Assembly: GCA_033064195.1 (NCBI GenBank)
Contig: JARBJD010000036.1
Span: forward strand, 248,001 to 312,000
Length of the DNA: 64,000 nt
Direction of reading: 5' to 3'
From: Blattamonas nauphoetae
Taxonomy: Eukaryota; Preaxostyla; Oxymonadida
Position numbers and translations under genes: made by a program. How positions within the stretch are numbered: the stretch's first letter is position 1; each line of letters begins with the position of its first letter. The notes beneath the pieces were generated by a model. The model had not been told where the DNA came from, made no database searches, and saw nothing but the letters and a program-made list of their open reading frames with translations. Of this stretch, positions 24,891 to 36,400 are shown piece by piece.

Positions 24891-24977
24891 TCTAGCATTT
24901 TATACTCTTCTTTCACATTTCGTTTGATTTCTCCATTTGGTGGGATGATCGAACTCACACACCAATACTTATCAAAA

Positions 24978-25949
24978 ATGGCCGATAGAGCAATTGGAAA
25001 TGTATCATCCTGTTGTTATTCCTCATCAAAATGATCCCCCTTCCTCTCTATAAGATGGATGGAGCCTACTTTATCTCCAGAACGGAACTTTTAAATTGGG
25101 TCAATGAAACACTCCAACTAAACTACGCAAAGCTAGATTTATGCTCAAACGGAGCTGCATTTGCACAAATTGTTGATGTAATCTTTCCAGGAAAAGGTCC
25201 GTTTCGTTTCTATGCCATTTTTTTCTCTTCCGCAGTCCCGATGGGAAGAATCAATTGGAACGCAAAATACGATTATGAATTTGAAAAAAACTACAAGATC
25301 ATCCAAGATACTTTCACAAAAGTTGGAGTTGATAAAGTTTGCTCAATTTTTCGAGTCATTACTCTCCATCGATTTCTCATAACGCATAGGTGATTGATGG
25401 TATGATTTATTTTGGAATGTACTCTCTCTTCTTTTCCATAGTCGCTCGTCTTTGCAAGGGCAAGTTCCAGGACACGCTTGAATTTGCACAGTGGCTGAAA
25501 CGGTTTTATGATCTTCATATTGGATCAGGCGGACGAGCTGGCTATGATCCAGCAGCAAGACGGCAGGGGAAAGCTCTTCCAGCTGAATTGGTGGGAGATT
25601 CAGCCAGATCTACCGGAGGATCGCAGAGGGGCGCTTCGCCAAAACGAGGTCTTCCATTCTATTGAAATTAATCGATGTTCATCCTTCAGCTGGATCAAGA
25701 CCGTCTCATAGAACAGATGGCAACACTCAAATGCTCGAATCTGAGGTCACACGTCTCACGGATCTGAATAATGAATTAAAAGAGACGATGGATGGTATCG
25801 AGAAGGAACGAAACTTCTACTTTGAAAAATTACGGAAAGTCGAAATCATTTGTCAAGAAAAAGAAAACGATCCAATTATGAAGCAGATTCTCGATATCCT
25901 TTATGCTACAGAGGGAGATTTTGTTGCTGGCGATGAGGACCAAGTGTAG
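24978..25949 (+). CDS. EB1 / MAPRE family microtubule plus-end protein, six exons
   Basis: EB1 tracks growing microtubule ends and recruits partners there. Exons are 24978-25001, 25055-25196, 25236-25336, 25390-25399, 25442-25648 and 25690-25949 (247 residues). The N-terminal calponin-homology domain is clear: FISRTELLNWVNETLQLNYA, GAAFAQIVDVIFPGKVPMGR, INWNAKYDYEFEKNYKIIQD and ARLCKGKFQDTLEFAQWLKR. It continues into GYDPAARRQGK and a short basic linker. The C-terminal EB-homology coiled coil follows, with KERNFYFEKLRKVEIICQE and the signature MKQILDILYATEGDFV. The fourth exon is only 10 nt long. Without it the CH domain would break, and with it the alignment to animal EB1 is gapless there as I recall it. 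The end EDQV replaces the EEY-type tail that binds CAP-Gly proteins in animals. Confidence 0.93.
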
Positions 25950-26057
25950 CCGATTCGCGATCCACTTTCATTCGTTTGATGTCAATAACTATTTCTTTCG
26001 TCACACTCATTTCACACATGAGCCGGACTGTTGCAGACGGTGGAGAAAGGCGCGCAT

Positions 26058-26965
26058 TCAGAGATAATTCGGTTCATTTGGTCCAATCATTGCCTTTAGA
26101 AGATTCGATGCTTCCATGTAATTATGTTTCTTGACAAAAGCCTCAAAACGTCTGTGAAGGAGAGTCGCATTCTGAGAAAAGATGAGTGAATGAGAGTGGA
26201 GCAGACTTCAAAGGCTTTGAACTGCTGTTCATGATTGAAATAAACATGCCCAAAAACTCGATAAATGCGCCGTGCAACTTGAGCAGCATGTTGTTGTGCT
26301 TTATTTGGGTTCGCTTCTGCGGGGTTGAACACTCTTGTGTTAAAAATGGTTATTGAGGTGTCGAGTGTATGAGTCATGTAGTCAATCGCGCAGCACTAAG
26401 AGGAAAAAAGGAAATAAAGGGTATATTGAGTCTTTGGACACAGATACGAACTTGCTGTGGTTTTGTATGCGATGCACAAAGAAATGTCCATTGTGCTGCT
26501 GCCTTCATAATAGGGCATGTTTCATTAGTGCAAACTTTTGAAAGAGTGCACACCAATTGTTGTATCTCAACGAGGAGTGAGCTGAGAAACTGTCAGAGAA
26601 GACAAACAAACCGTAAGATGAAATAAGGCCAGTATTTGTTCTCGGGAACACCAAGAGACTTTCCGCTCAGAATATCATCATATTCCCTCATAAATAAGTC
26701 GCATTTCTGCTCCCGGTCCTTGGATTGATAATTATTCATTATTCTGGTATTCTGTTCACCTCTTAGGTGTTTTTGAATGAGTTTGACTAAAATCAAAAGT
26801 AATTCAACAGGCAAAAACCAGACATATTTTAAATTCAATAAAAAGCTGTTCATTTTGGAAGTAATTGTATTCTGTTTCCTCAGGCAAATGTTCAAAGAGT
26901 TCATCTTGGGTTATACCCTGATACCAAATATCAGAAATATCAGGTGTGCTAGTAGGTTGTTCCAT
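26058..26965 (-). CDS. MOB4 / phocein-like protein
   Basis: MOB4 is a core subunit of the STRIPAK phosphatase-kinase complex. On the minus strand the chain reads VCTLSKVCTNETCPIMKAAA, QWTFLCASHTKPQQ, then across an intron CCAIDYMTHTLD. After a further stretch comes RRIYRVFGHVYFNHEQQFKA, and across the last intron (26206-26172) NATLLHRRFEAFVKKHNYME. It ends GPNEPNYL and TGA at 26058. This follows human MOB4 block by block (Cys/His zinc ligands, AIDY.RHTLD, RR.YR.F.H.YFHH), as I remember it. The N-terminal exons are less sure. ATG 26965 begins MEQPTSTPDISDIWYQG, and the exon chain through 26900-26600 is my best guess. EB1 converges on it from the other side, with 108 bp between stops. Confidence 0.8.
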
Positions 26966-27027
26966 TTCCAGAAGTGTCGGTCGATCAAGCCCAAAACAAA
27001 AATGTTGGAGTATAGCAATGTGGTGTC

Positions 27028-28911
27028 CTAATTATGTTTCTGCAAGAGGTGCATCTGGAGAGATTCAAAATTCATAGTGCTGTATTGGCAAAATGGGCAC
27101 GGATAACCCTGTCTTGTTGATGAAGAAGAGGCTTCTTTTTGTCTCGTTCCAAAGTGCGGTCGAACGTATTCTTTCCGTGTCTTGTTTGCTAATTGGGTCC
27201 CAAGACGGCCCTTCACATGAATCTCTTCAATGTGAGACGCCAAGTCCTTTCCAGGAACGCGTAAACCGCAGACGCGACAGGCATAGAGGGTTTCATCGCA
27301 CCGGGCTTTGTGTGCCCCAAGAGACGAACGAGGAAGAAAGATACCACAAATTTGGCATTTGACTGGGCGATACGGGCATCCCGTCCGCAGATGGTTCGGG
27401 ATAGTTGCAGGACTGCATTCGAACCCACACAGGCAGTGTACCTGTGTGTGAAGAAGACGCTGATGTTTCTCTAACTGTGAAGGTTCAAGTTTTTTCTGAC
27501 AAATTGGGCAGACGGAGACTGTCTGGGAGCAGAAGCGTTCATGGCGTAAGGAAACAAGTTCGGGGAACCATTCACCACAATTTGGGCATTGTTTCTTTCC
27601 TTTATGTTCAGAAGGTTGAGGATCATCAAATTGCATGGTTTCCAAGAGTTTAGCCATTTCTTCTTCCGACATTTTGGGGATTGCTTTCCGTTTAACTTGG
27701 GTTGTCTCTTCGCCATCCTCTTCTTCTTCATATTCTTCTTCTTCTTCGTATTCCTCCTCCTCCTCCTCTTCTTCATCGTCATTGCTCTGAGTTGTAGGAC
27801 GTTTGACGCGTTGATTTTGTTGTTTATACATGTCGAATTCTTCTTTCGAGCTCTCTGAAGTGGTGAGGGTGTATCCGCCTCCTTTATATCCAAACACGCC
27901 GACATACATCTTTGTGATTTCTCGCACACCTGATACAGATTTTGTCGAGAGAAGGTTTCCGGAAAGTGCAAACGAGCTTTGGCGAACGAGTGATGTAGCT
28001 TTGCTTTGTTCAAGGCGTTCACGTTCCAATGATGGAATAATCATTTCATAGGAATCATCCAGAATACTTGTCCAGAGAAATGCGTTTATCCGCGGCTCTT
28101 TGATGTTGGATGATGCGAAAAGGGACATATCTCCGTCATCACTTTTGATGGAAACACGAGCATATTGGTCAGTGCCAAGTTGAAGAACATAAAAAACGTA
28201 GCCATTGTCATTGACTTGTCCCGTGTAAGTGTTGTTCAATGTGATTACTGTGTTGGTTGGGACATAATTAGATTTATCAATTTCACAGGATATTTCAGTA
28301 TTCAAGAGAGATGCCGCAGGTCCAGGTTCGAGAGAGAGGACAAAAATTTTGTATGTTTTCGATCCAAATAGAATTTCTATTGTGGATCCTTGAACAAGGC
28401 AAGAATAGTTGTGATCCAGAGCATTTGTGAGTACAAACGTCTCGTCTTCAATGTCTTCAAAAAAAGAATTTTCAAGTGGTTTAAGCACAACTCGTTTCGC
28501 AGACGGTATATTTTTGATGAGAACTAGCGTGACTTCGTCGAATGCTGCGCATCCAAGAAAACGAAACATCCACTCTGGAAGAACACATGAATCATCGGCA
28601 CTAAGATCTTGGAGCGATGCAAATACAGATTTTTTGGTATTGTTGTTTCGAATTTCGAAGAGATAGAAAGTGAAGTCCTGTCCGGCACCACGGAACAGTG
28701 TGTCAGCCAAAAAATGAGGGAGAAGAATTTTGCTTGTACAGGAGAGATATGATTCATGAGACTCTGGTGTCCTCACATGAACTTGTTTGACAAAATCAGT
28801 GGACATTGGTGGTTGACGTAGAGATCTTTTTTCGTCCCCACAGGAAAAATGTACATCAATAAGCAAACATCTCCTATCGTCTATCTTGGATTTAATCAGC
28901 TTGGCTCTCAT
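27028..28911 (-). CDS. UFD1-domain protein with C-terminal zinc fingers
   Basis: The reading frame is a single exon of 627 residues from ATG 28911; an in-frame TTG extends it to 28977. The first 230 residues carry the UFD1 double-psi barrel: SKILLPHFLADTLF, LPEWMFRFLGCAAFDEVTLV, VVLKPLENSFFEDIED and TYKIFVLSLEPG. UFD1 proteins guide ubiquitinated substrates to the p97/CDC48 unfoldase. A middle region is followed by an almost pure Glu tract (DNA 27725-27775). A series of Cys/His zinc fingers comes next (CPNCGEWFPELVSLRHERFC, CPICQKKLEPSQLEKHQRLL, CQICGIFLPRSSLGAHKARC) with a last C2H2-like finger at the end. A UFD1 barrel joined to such fingers is known in plant and protist proteins. Being intronless sets it apart from its neighbours. 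Confidence 0.8.
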   Translation of the reverse strand: MRAKLIKSKIDDRRCLLIDVHFSCGDEKRSLRQPPMSTDFVKQVHVRTPESHESYLSCTSKILLPHFLADTLFRGAGQDFTFYLFEIRNNNTKKSVFASLQDLSADDSCVLPEWMFRFLGCAAFDEVTLVLIKNIPSAKRVVLKPLENSFFEDIEDETFVLTNALDHNYSCLVQGSTIEILFGSKTYKIFVLSLEPGPAASLLNTEISCEIDKSNYVPTNTVITLNNTYTGQVNDNGYVFYVLQLGTDQYARVSIKSDDGDMSLFASSNIKEPRINAFLWTSILDDSYEMIIPSLERERLEQSKATSLVRQSSFALSGNLLSTKSVSGVREITKMYVGVFGYKGGGYTLTTSESSKEEFDMYKQQNQRVKRPTTQSNDDEEEEEEEEYEEEEEYEEEEDGEETTQVKRKAIPKMSEEEMAKLLETMQFDDPQPSEHKGKKQCPNCGEWFPELVSLRHERFCSQTVSVCPICQKKLEPSQLEKHQRLLHTQVHCLCGFECSPATIPNHLRTGCPYRPVKCQICGIFLPRSSLGAHKARCDETLYACRVCGLRVPGKDLASHIEEIHVKGRLGTQLANKTRKEYVRPHFGTRQKEASSSSTRQGYPCPFCQYSTMNFESLQMHLLQKHN

Positions 28912-29013
28912 ATAACTAGATGTACACAAGGTGATTTGACGATTTTTAGTATCAAATCCCCAAATCAAGTCATTCAATCATATCATAGTCTGCCATTCGC
29001 TTGAACTCATGTA

Positions 29014-30303
29014 GCAGGTCAACAAACGGATCTATCTATTGCCACACAATTTTTCACAAGCCAAGCTCTCTTTGGAGCATCATATCGTCATTCTGAACCC
29101 GAAGTATCCTCCAATTTCGCAATGTTTAAAGCACAACGAGGATATAAACTGGCAGCACAAAACAAATATATCATTGATGGTCGCGTGATCTCCATCAAAT
29201 CAAATAAAGCTGTGTATGTTCATTTTGTCGTTATCTGTGAAGCATTGCTGTGATCACATATCGAGGCATTTACATCCTTAACATTGAGAACACTGAGCTT
29301 AAACCTCAATTCTACATTAACCTTCGTTTGTCAGAGTTTTTCAGACTCTTTCTCAAGCATTTTCCCTGCGGTATTCGACAGCGGTCGACTTGACCACAGT
29401 GTTCGATAAATTCCCCACAAACATTCAGTGCACAGCGAATCTGATCGCGTATCCTTTGTCTGATCAAAAAGGGCTTGTTGCTGTCCAGGACGTCTCCAGT
29501 ATTCCAGCTGGTTGCTCGGCTCCCATCCAATCAATGGTAACAAAGACCGAGCACGGGACCATGCACATCACCCCCGAGGTATTCTCCAATCTGCATCCCT
29601 CTGCTCTCCACAACGACCAACCAAGCACGCGTTGGGAGTTCACTGCTCACACAGACCCTGTTCAATGCGTTGCATTCTCGCGTGATGGAACACTTCTCGC
29701 AACCGCCTCACGAAAGGTCTGCTTGTTCTCCGTTTGGATGATTTTAGGGCACTCGCATCCGAGTGTGGTCTGTCCAATTCCGGACACAGACTGTGGAATG
29801 CCTCCGAACGTCCAAAGGGACACAGTGCACCATCTACTCACTCGCCTTCTCTGCCGACAATCGTCTGCTCGCCTGCTCTGGCTCGTCCCAGACCATCCAC
29901 GTGTTTGACCTCTCAGCCAGCGAACAAACAGGAATGGCAGCCGGCTTTATGAAGTTCGCACGCACTCTCGGCGGCATCATGACTCCCAAGGCACAGTCTC
30001 CTGGCCAAAAGGAAAATGTGAAAGAGCTGCACAGCGCCCTCCAGATTCGGCCCGATCTTCCTCCTGGACAGTCTGTTCCTCAAACAACGTTGACCTTCTT
30101 TGACCCGGACCGGAAAGACGCCACACCAGTTGTGGACTCTCCTCATCCTTTCTACCAACTGAATGTATCCACTCTCTTGTCTTCATGTTGTGTAGGTTGC
30201 CGATGATAGTGATGGTTTGGCTATTTACTCCATTACTCCGGGAGATACTGGCCTGATCCTGTCAGAAACAAATTGTTTCAAACTTTCAAAAATCCTTCCT
30301 TAA
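29014..30303 (+). CDS. PROPPIN (WIPI / Atg18 family) WD-repeat protein, 5' exon unresolved
   Basis: PROPPINs are seven-bladed propellers that bind PI3P and PI(3,5)P2 on endosomes and autophagic membranes. Exons found are about 29014-29213, 29243-29325, 29358-29716, 29748-30164 and 30196-30303 (TAA). Internal phases close. Landmarks are TDLSIATQFFTSQALFGASY, IAVITYRGIYILNIENTEL, then WEFTAHTDPVQCVAFSRDGT with LLATASRKGTRIRVW. CTIYSLAFSADNRLLACSGS and VADDSDGLAIY follow. The family's L/FRRG lipid-binding motif should sit just before CTIYSLAFS; here it reads LRTSKG, so the second arginine is displaced. The first coding exon, upstream of 29014, was not found. It must lie close to or overlap the start of the divergent UFD1-like gene. 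Confidence 0.8.
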
Positions 30304-30481
30304 CTTCACCTTCACACATCTCTTTCTCGCTCCTGTCATTTATTTTAATCTAGTTGAATGGCAATATTAAGCCAAAGTTTGGTACGAAAACGTTCGAGTT
30401 TTCGGATCGGCCCGATATCTTTTTTCATTGATCTGAAACTGGACTAATACTCGCTTAACGGACCTTGAAATTTCATAATTG

Positions 30482-33400
30482 ATGGATATCGAGATTTTGA
30501 AGGATCCTGACGAGATTAGTCGCTTTAATCTCGCTTCTCGATTGAGTGAACTCCCTCCCTTCTCAGCCATCCACTTTCCCACTCCAAACAAGGCAGTGTG
30601 CTTTCAGTGTTGGACATCGCATTTAACATCGCTGAACACAACAAATTGTTCTCAATGCAAACGACCTTTTTGTAAACAGTACAGTTTTCTTCTGTTCAAC
30701 TTCTTTCAGGTGTTCTGCATCATGCAAACCTTTATTACCAAAACGGGCCCAAGTAACATGTTTTACGTGTACTCTTGTGTCATTATGCCGTTTGATTTAT
30801 GTTTCTATCAAAGTTTTCCAAGAATCAACCCAGCAATATATCACACCTTCTCTTTCTCTTATCCTATCGATTGCCTTGAAATCTCAATCTGACGAAGTCC
30901 TTTTCAATGCGGTCTCTGCACTCTTGTACATTGCACAAGTTTCTCTAACATGGAGTTATCCTCTGGAAACACTCTTATCATCCACCGAACCAATCCCTCT
31001 CTTTCTCTTGACATATCTGAAGTTTCCTTCCAGCAAAGATCCAACACAACTTCAAACAGTGGTTCACTCGCAGCCATTAACCAATCAACCATGGAAACCA
31101 CACAACATCTCGCTCAATCCCCACTCTAAAGAACAAACGATCCTTCTCCCCAATTCGCCAATCTATCGAGAATTTTTGAGTTCACTTTATTCAACTGGAG
31201 TCGAAGATCCAGTCAGTCAAACTCTCTCATCGACTGCACGTCAATCGCATTTCACTCAATCATACCCTGAGCCTCTCATTTACTCGTCGTATACATTCAC
31301 ACGCTCAATTGCTCAAGCCTCTTTGCATTCAGATCAAGAAAACTCATCCTTTTTCAACATACATTTTGTGGCACAGATGTCTCACTATATCTCCGATTCT
31401 GCTCGCTTAAATTCTGATGTGATTCGTCAATTTTTCCCGAATTATGTTCCACCATCCATTCTTGGAGAAATCATTCAATTAACAGTCAAGGCAGTGCAGC
31501 GGTCTCTCTCAACAGTTGATCCCTCAAGTCGAGGCTCAAACAGCAGGATTCCCTGTGCCAAAGCGCTGTTTACGAATTCGCTCACCCTATTATCGATAGT
31601 TCTTACGCATTCATCTCAGAATGTTCTCAAAAATTTCATTGACACAGACACAAATCACTATCAATTTACGAGCCTAATCGACCTTCTCCTCCGCCTCATT
31701 TCGCCAGATTATGCAAAAATTATTGATCGACTCACAAATCAGTCGTTTCAGCAGGTTCTAACCAACCCAGTTTTGACTTTTTTCCCAAATCTGTCATCGT
31801 TCTCGTCATTGCATTGTGTGATCATACTTTCTTGCTTCTTCCATCCATCTGTCCCTCTCCACCCTGCTTTTACAAAGCGTGTTTCGGCTATTTTCCTTCA
31901 AATCACAGCAATTTTGGAGTCTAATCTCTCCAAAACACCCATTTCTTCTCAATCATCATCGAAACAGAATATTCAAGAACCAGTTCAACCCGAACACGTC
32001 AAACCAGCCAAAGAAACAAGCAAAATGTCACCAGTTCGATCTTCGAAATCTTCAACACAGACCTTCTCCTCTTTCAGCCAGCAATCCCAAATGCACAACA
32101 CAAATCTCCGATTCGAGCCGTTCGGAACGGTAGAGAACGGATCGGATGGAGTGGACGATGCTGAAAGTGGAGACGCATCACATTCTTCACAAAGTGATTG
32201 GTGTCTGTCTCTCACAACAAACTCGGACGATGACAAGAACACTTTTTCTCCTCACATCCACGAGGAGCATATGAAACCCAACAATCGACATCGCCACAGA
32301 CGGTCGACAAGGACAAGAACGTCACGCATCAGCACGACAGACTTGGCTGTTGACTACGAGTGGCTGCACGACCTCAGTGAAGAGGATGATTATCCAAGTC
32401 GGGATCGACAGATCGCATCACAGCTTCAGACTGGACATTCACTGACTCCTTTCCACACCCAAGTCTACTCACACAGGCCGCCATCAAAAGCCAGCAGCAC
32501 CCATCACGATGGAGGTACTTCTGGCCTGACTCTTCCGTCTGTCTCACACACTCCATCGTCCCTTCTCATCATGGTCACCCTCCCTCTCCTCTTCAACAAA
32601 ATCAATGATTCGTCCATCTCGCTCTTCGCGGATTCACTCATCCTCTTTTTCGAGTCGGTCAACACCATCCTTTTTGCGAGCAGTGATTCTCGAAAGAAAT
32701 CTGAACCTTTTCTGGAGAATCAAGTTCAGAAGTCTCGCCCCTCACCAACCAATTCATTCTTCTCAGCCCCTCTCTTCTCTGTCTCCCCGTTCTTGAAACT
32801 CCAACTCAGCTCTTCAACCATCTTCTCCCAACTCTTTGAGAACATCATCTCTGACAAGGCAATCACTCGGCACATTCCAAACAGTGTTGCTGTCCCTCCA
32901 TTTCCATCCAGCTTCTCCATCTCACCAATCGAGGACGGCGTGTCCGACACAGAAATCTTCTCGACCGACTCAATCATCCTCCCGATTGTTGATCTACCTC
33001 CATCCCACACTCTCCTCCAAAGAAAGGTTGACAACATAAAGCAAATGAAAACACAATCACTCACAAAATTCTCTTCACATGTGGATGACATTGCCCTCTT
33101 CTTTCAAAAGCCTTTCTCCTCATCCATCCAACAATCGCGACCTCTCGTCTACGACCAATCCAATCGAATGTATTATTCTTCATTTGGACCATTCTCAACA
33201 TCTGTCCTCGCCCACCAAATATTCCCACCATCACTGGACACCATGACCAGGCATCTCCTCGACGCTGTGAAGTTCTCAGACGGGATCTCCCAACTCTATC
33301 GTCAGAATGAACTCGCCATTCAACCATCCGATCTGGACCCGCTGCTTGCTGCTTTGTCTTTGTTCTTGTCAAGAATCGTGCTGGATGGTGCACACACGGA

Positions 33401-36400
33401 TCTCATCGAGATGATCATCCCAGTCATCATCAAACTCTCTTTCAATCTTTCCAGTTCTGTCTCCGATGTTGCGTTGCAGAGCCTCGTCCCGTATCTCTTG
33501 GGCGATCTGGTGATCCCAGCGGAAGAGCACGAGCACGACCTGTCGAGAGGCACTGTGTTGGAAATCCTCGAACTTGAAAAAGAGTACAAAGCGTGGAAAG
33601 ACAAAGTGAGTGGAGTTGAGCCTCCAGAGAAGAAAGTCGAGAAAAAGCAGAAATCAATTTTCAGTCTTCGCCGAGGTCTTCGTTCAACTGGATCTCCACG
33701 CACATCGCCGCAATCAAACTCCCCTCAAACCACACCAGCTGCCCCTCCACAACAAGCTGCCCAGACGACGCTTCCCGTCTCTCCCCAAGAAACAACCGCT
33801 CGACGAACATCACCATCACCATCACCACGCGCGTCTCCACGGCTTGGCTCACAATCTCCGAGCCAAAGCGGAAACCCAGTCACTTCACCACAAATGAACC
33901 AGGCGACTCCTCCGAATCTTATCCGGTCGATTTCCACGAGGGCCTTGAATGACCAACATGACTCCGGTCCAATGTACTACCCCTTTCAGCACAAATTGTC
34001 GTGGAACGGGCTCCACAGCACTCTCCACAACATCCTCAACTTGTGCAACACCGAAATCGCCATCCGGCAAACTCAGTTGGTTAATCATTCCTCAACCAGA
34101 CTCATGCATCTCCTCCACGCTTCAGATCACGTGACAGTGTCATTTGCCCTCTCTTTTATCGAATCGTTGACACTCTCTTTTCTTGTTGTGCCGACCTCTC
34201 TCGCACCACCACCGAATCACATTTCTGTGTATCCATTCGACAATCCGTCTGTCAACTCACTCAGCACATCACGACACATGCAAATCAGGACGCCCTCCCT
34301 GACCAACAACTATACAGCCACACTGTTCTGGTCGTCAGCTGTTGTCCATCTTATCTCATTCGCTTTTCGCAAAATCCTTGATGTTCCATCAAAGACCCAA
34401 CAACTCAAACAATCAGGATTGTCGTCATTCTATCCAATCCAGCACATCACATCGTCATTTTTCAAGACAACACACACTTCATTTCCCGATGAAACATATT
34501 GTCATGCTGCACACATCGCCAACTTGATTCTCACATCAAAGCTCACCCAGTCGCAACAAATCTCGTCGGATAAGAACCTCACAGACATCGAGGAGGATTA
34601 TGCGAAGAAGCCCAAAGAAAAGAAGCCAAAGCCTCCGCCAGATCCAAAACCCACACTCACCATCGAGTCAGTTCACCCCATCCTCAAATACTATCTCCTC
34701 CAGACACTCATGAACGAAGAACAAGCCTTCCATCACATCAATTCTCGGACAAGCTTATCTGCACCGACTCCAACGTCAGGCGAGGTTGCTCTTATCCCGT
34801 ACATCGGTGGGATGATCAAGCAAGAGCCTGAATCTGAAGAAAAAGATGTTCCAAGCCTGTTTTTCTCTCCCAATCGGGACATCGCAGACGAGTACGCTGC
34901 TCTGTTCTTGAATGTCATGACATCTGTTCTGGACACAGAAGGGACCATCACCTTCCTGATGAATATCCTTTTGGAGAGAGATGACATTGTGGCCAGTGAA
35001 GAACGGTGGAGGGAAGTGGAAAACAGGAAGGAGTCCAACTATATTGAACTTCGTCGGTCACTCCTTGTCGAAGTGACACCTGAGCTTTTCTACAAAGAAT
35101 GTTTGATCCCAACTGAATTTCAGGCAAACCCGACTCAGCCAACCGTCGCCTCTCCGTATTCGTATTCACGACGCCCACCTCTCGCATCAGTCCCATCAAG
35201 CAGCAGTCCGACCCTCTCACCGTCTCCAGTCCCGGATCCTCATCTCCCATCACCGACACATCCACACACTCTCCATCCACGCTCGCTCATCATCCATGCA
35301 CTCATTCTCCTTACCAACATCCTCGCGCAGTCTGAGATCAACCGTGTCTATCTCCGCGATCACATCATCGATTCGATCTACATTGTCGCACGATACGGAA
35401 CCCTCAAACCACGATATCCATTCATCGAAGGGTGTGAAGGGTGTGATCCGCAAGACTATCTGAACAGCCTGACACCCGAGCAACTTGCAGAGAGAGAACA
35501 AGAGCGTGCTGATAATCGAGAGATTCAGAGGATCATCGCACAGTTTTTCCATACTCTGTTTCTTGCGGAAGATCCTGTTCTGTCATCGCCGGGACTGATG
35601 AACAGTTGGACGACCATCTTTTTACATCGCCACAATCCTCCCAATGTGCGAGTTCCCCGAATTGTCCCGCCACACATGAACCCACAGTTCCATCAGCAGC
35701 ATCTGACCGACACGGCGGGCATCATCCACCCATCCGAATACGTCGCAGGATCAGAAAGCCACAACTCAGTCATTCTGCACGGAACCCTGAAAGGTTATGT
35801 CCTCCTCATTCGATCGCATCCACCCGAAAAGTACCCGTATCTTTGGCAGCCTGTCCTTTCTGTCTTTCTCAAACCCGCTTTCTCGGCTAATCTGACCATC
35901 CACGACAAGGCACTCTTCACATTCGTCCTACAACAAATGCTGAAGACGATTCATCCGTCCACATTCGGATACTTCGCTCCGTCTGGCTATCTCATCGGTC
36001 AGAAATACCTTCCCCTGTCGCTCGTTCTCACAGACTACGCTGTGGAAAGCGCCAATACAAGTTTGCATCTGATCTACCCACTTCCGACTCCGGTGGAGTC
36101 TGAACGACACCACCGATTCAACGCACTCCACCCCTCGTTCCATCCTCACCACATCCCTCGTCCGTTTGAGAGGGACAATGTCTCCTCGTCTCTGCATGAT
36201 CATGAAATGAAGAAAGAAAGCACTGTGTCGACACAACAGATCAAGGAATCGGAAGAAATTATCAGCACAATGTGGAAAGAACGCCTGGTCGATGTTATTG
36301 CACAGAATACTCTCGCAACGTCGCTTCCACTTGTGTCATTGTCAGTTGATTTCATTGTTTGTACACTCCTCTCTGCATACACACGAATCCCTCATTCAGC

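Noticed and set aside
30777-30840. GTG at 30777 as the true start of the giant protein
   Set aside because: It is only where the open frame begins; ATG-led upstream exons with a CxxC cluster and introns fit better.
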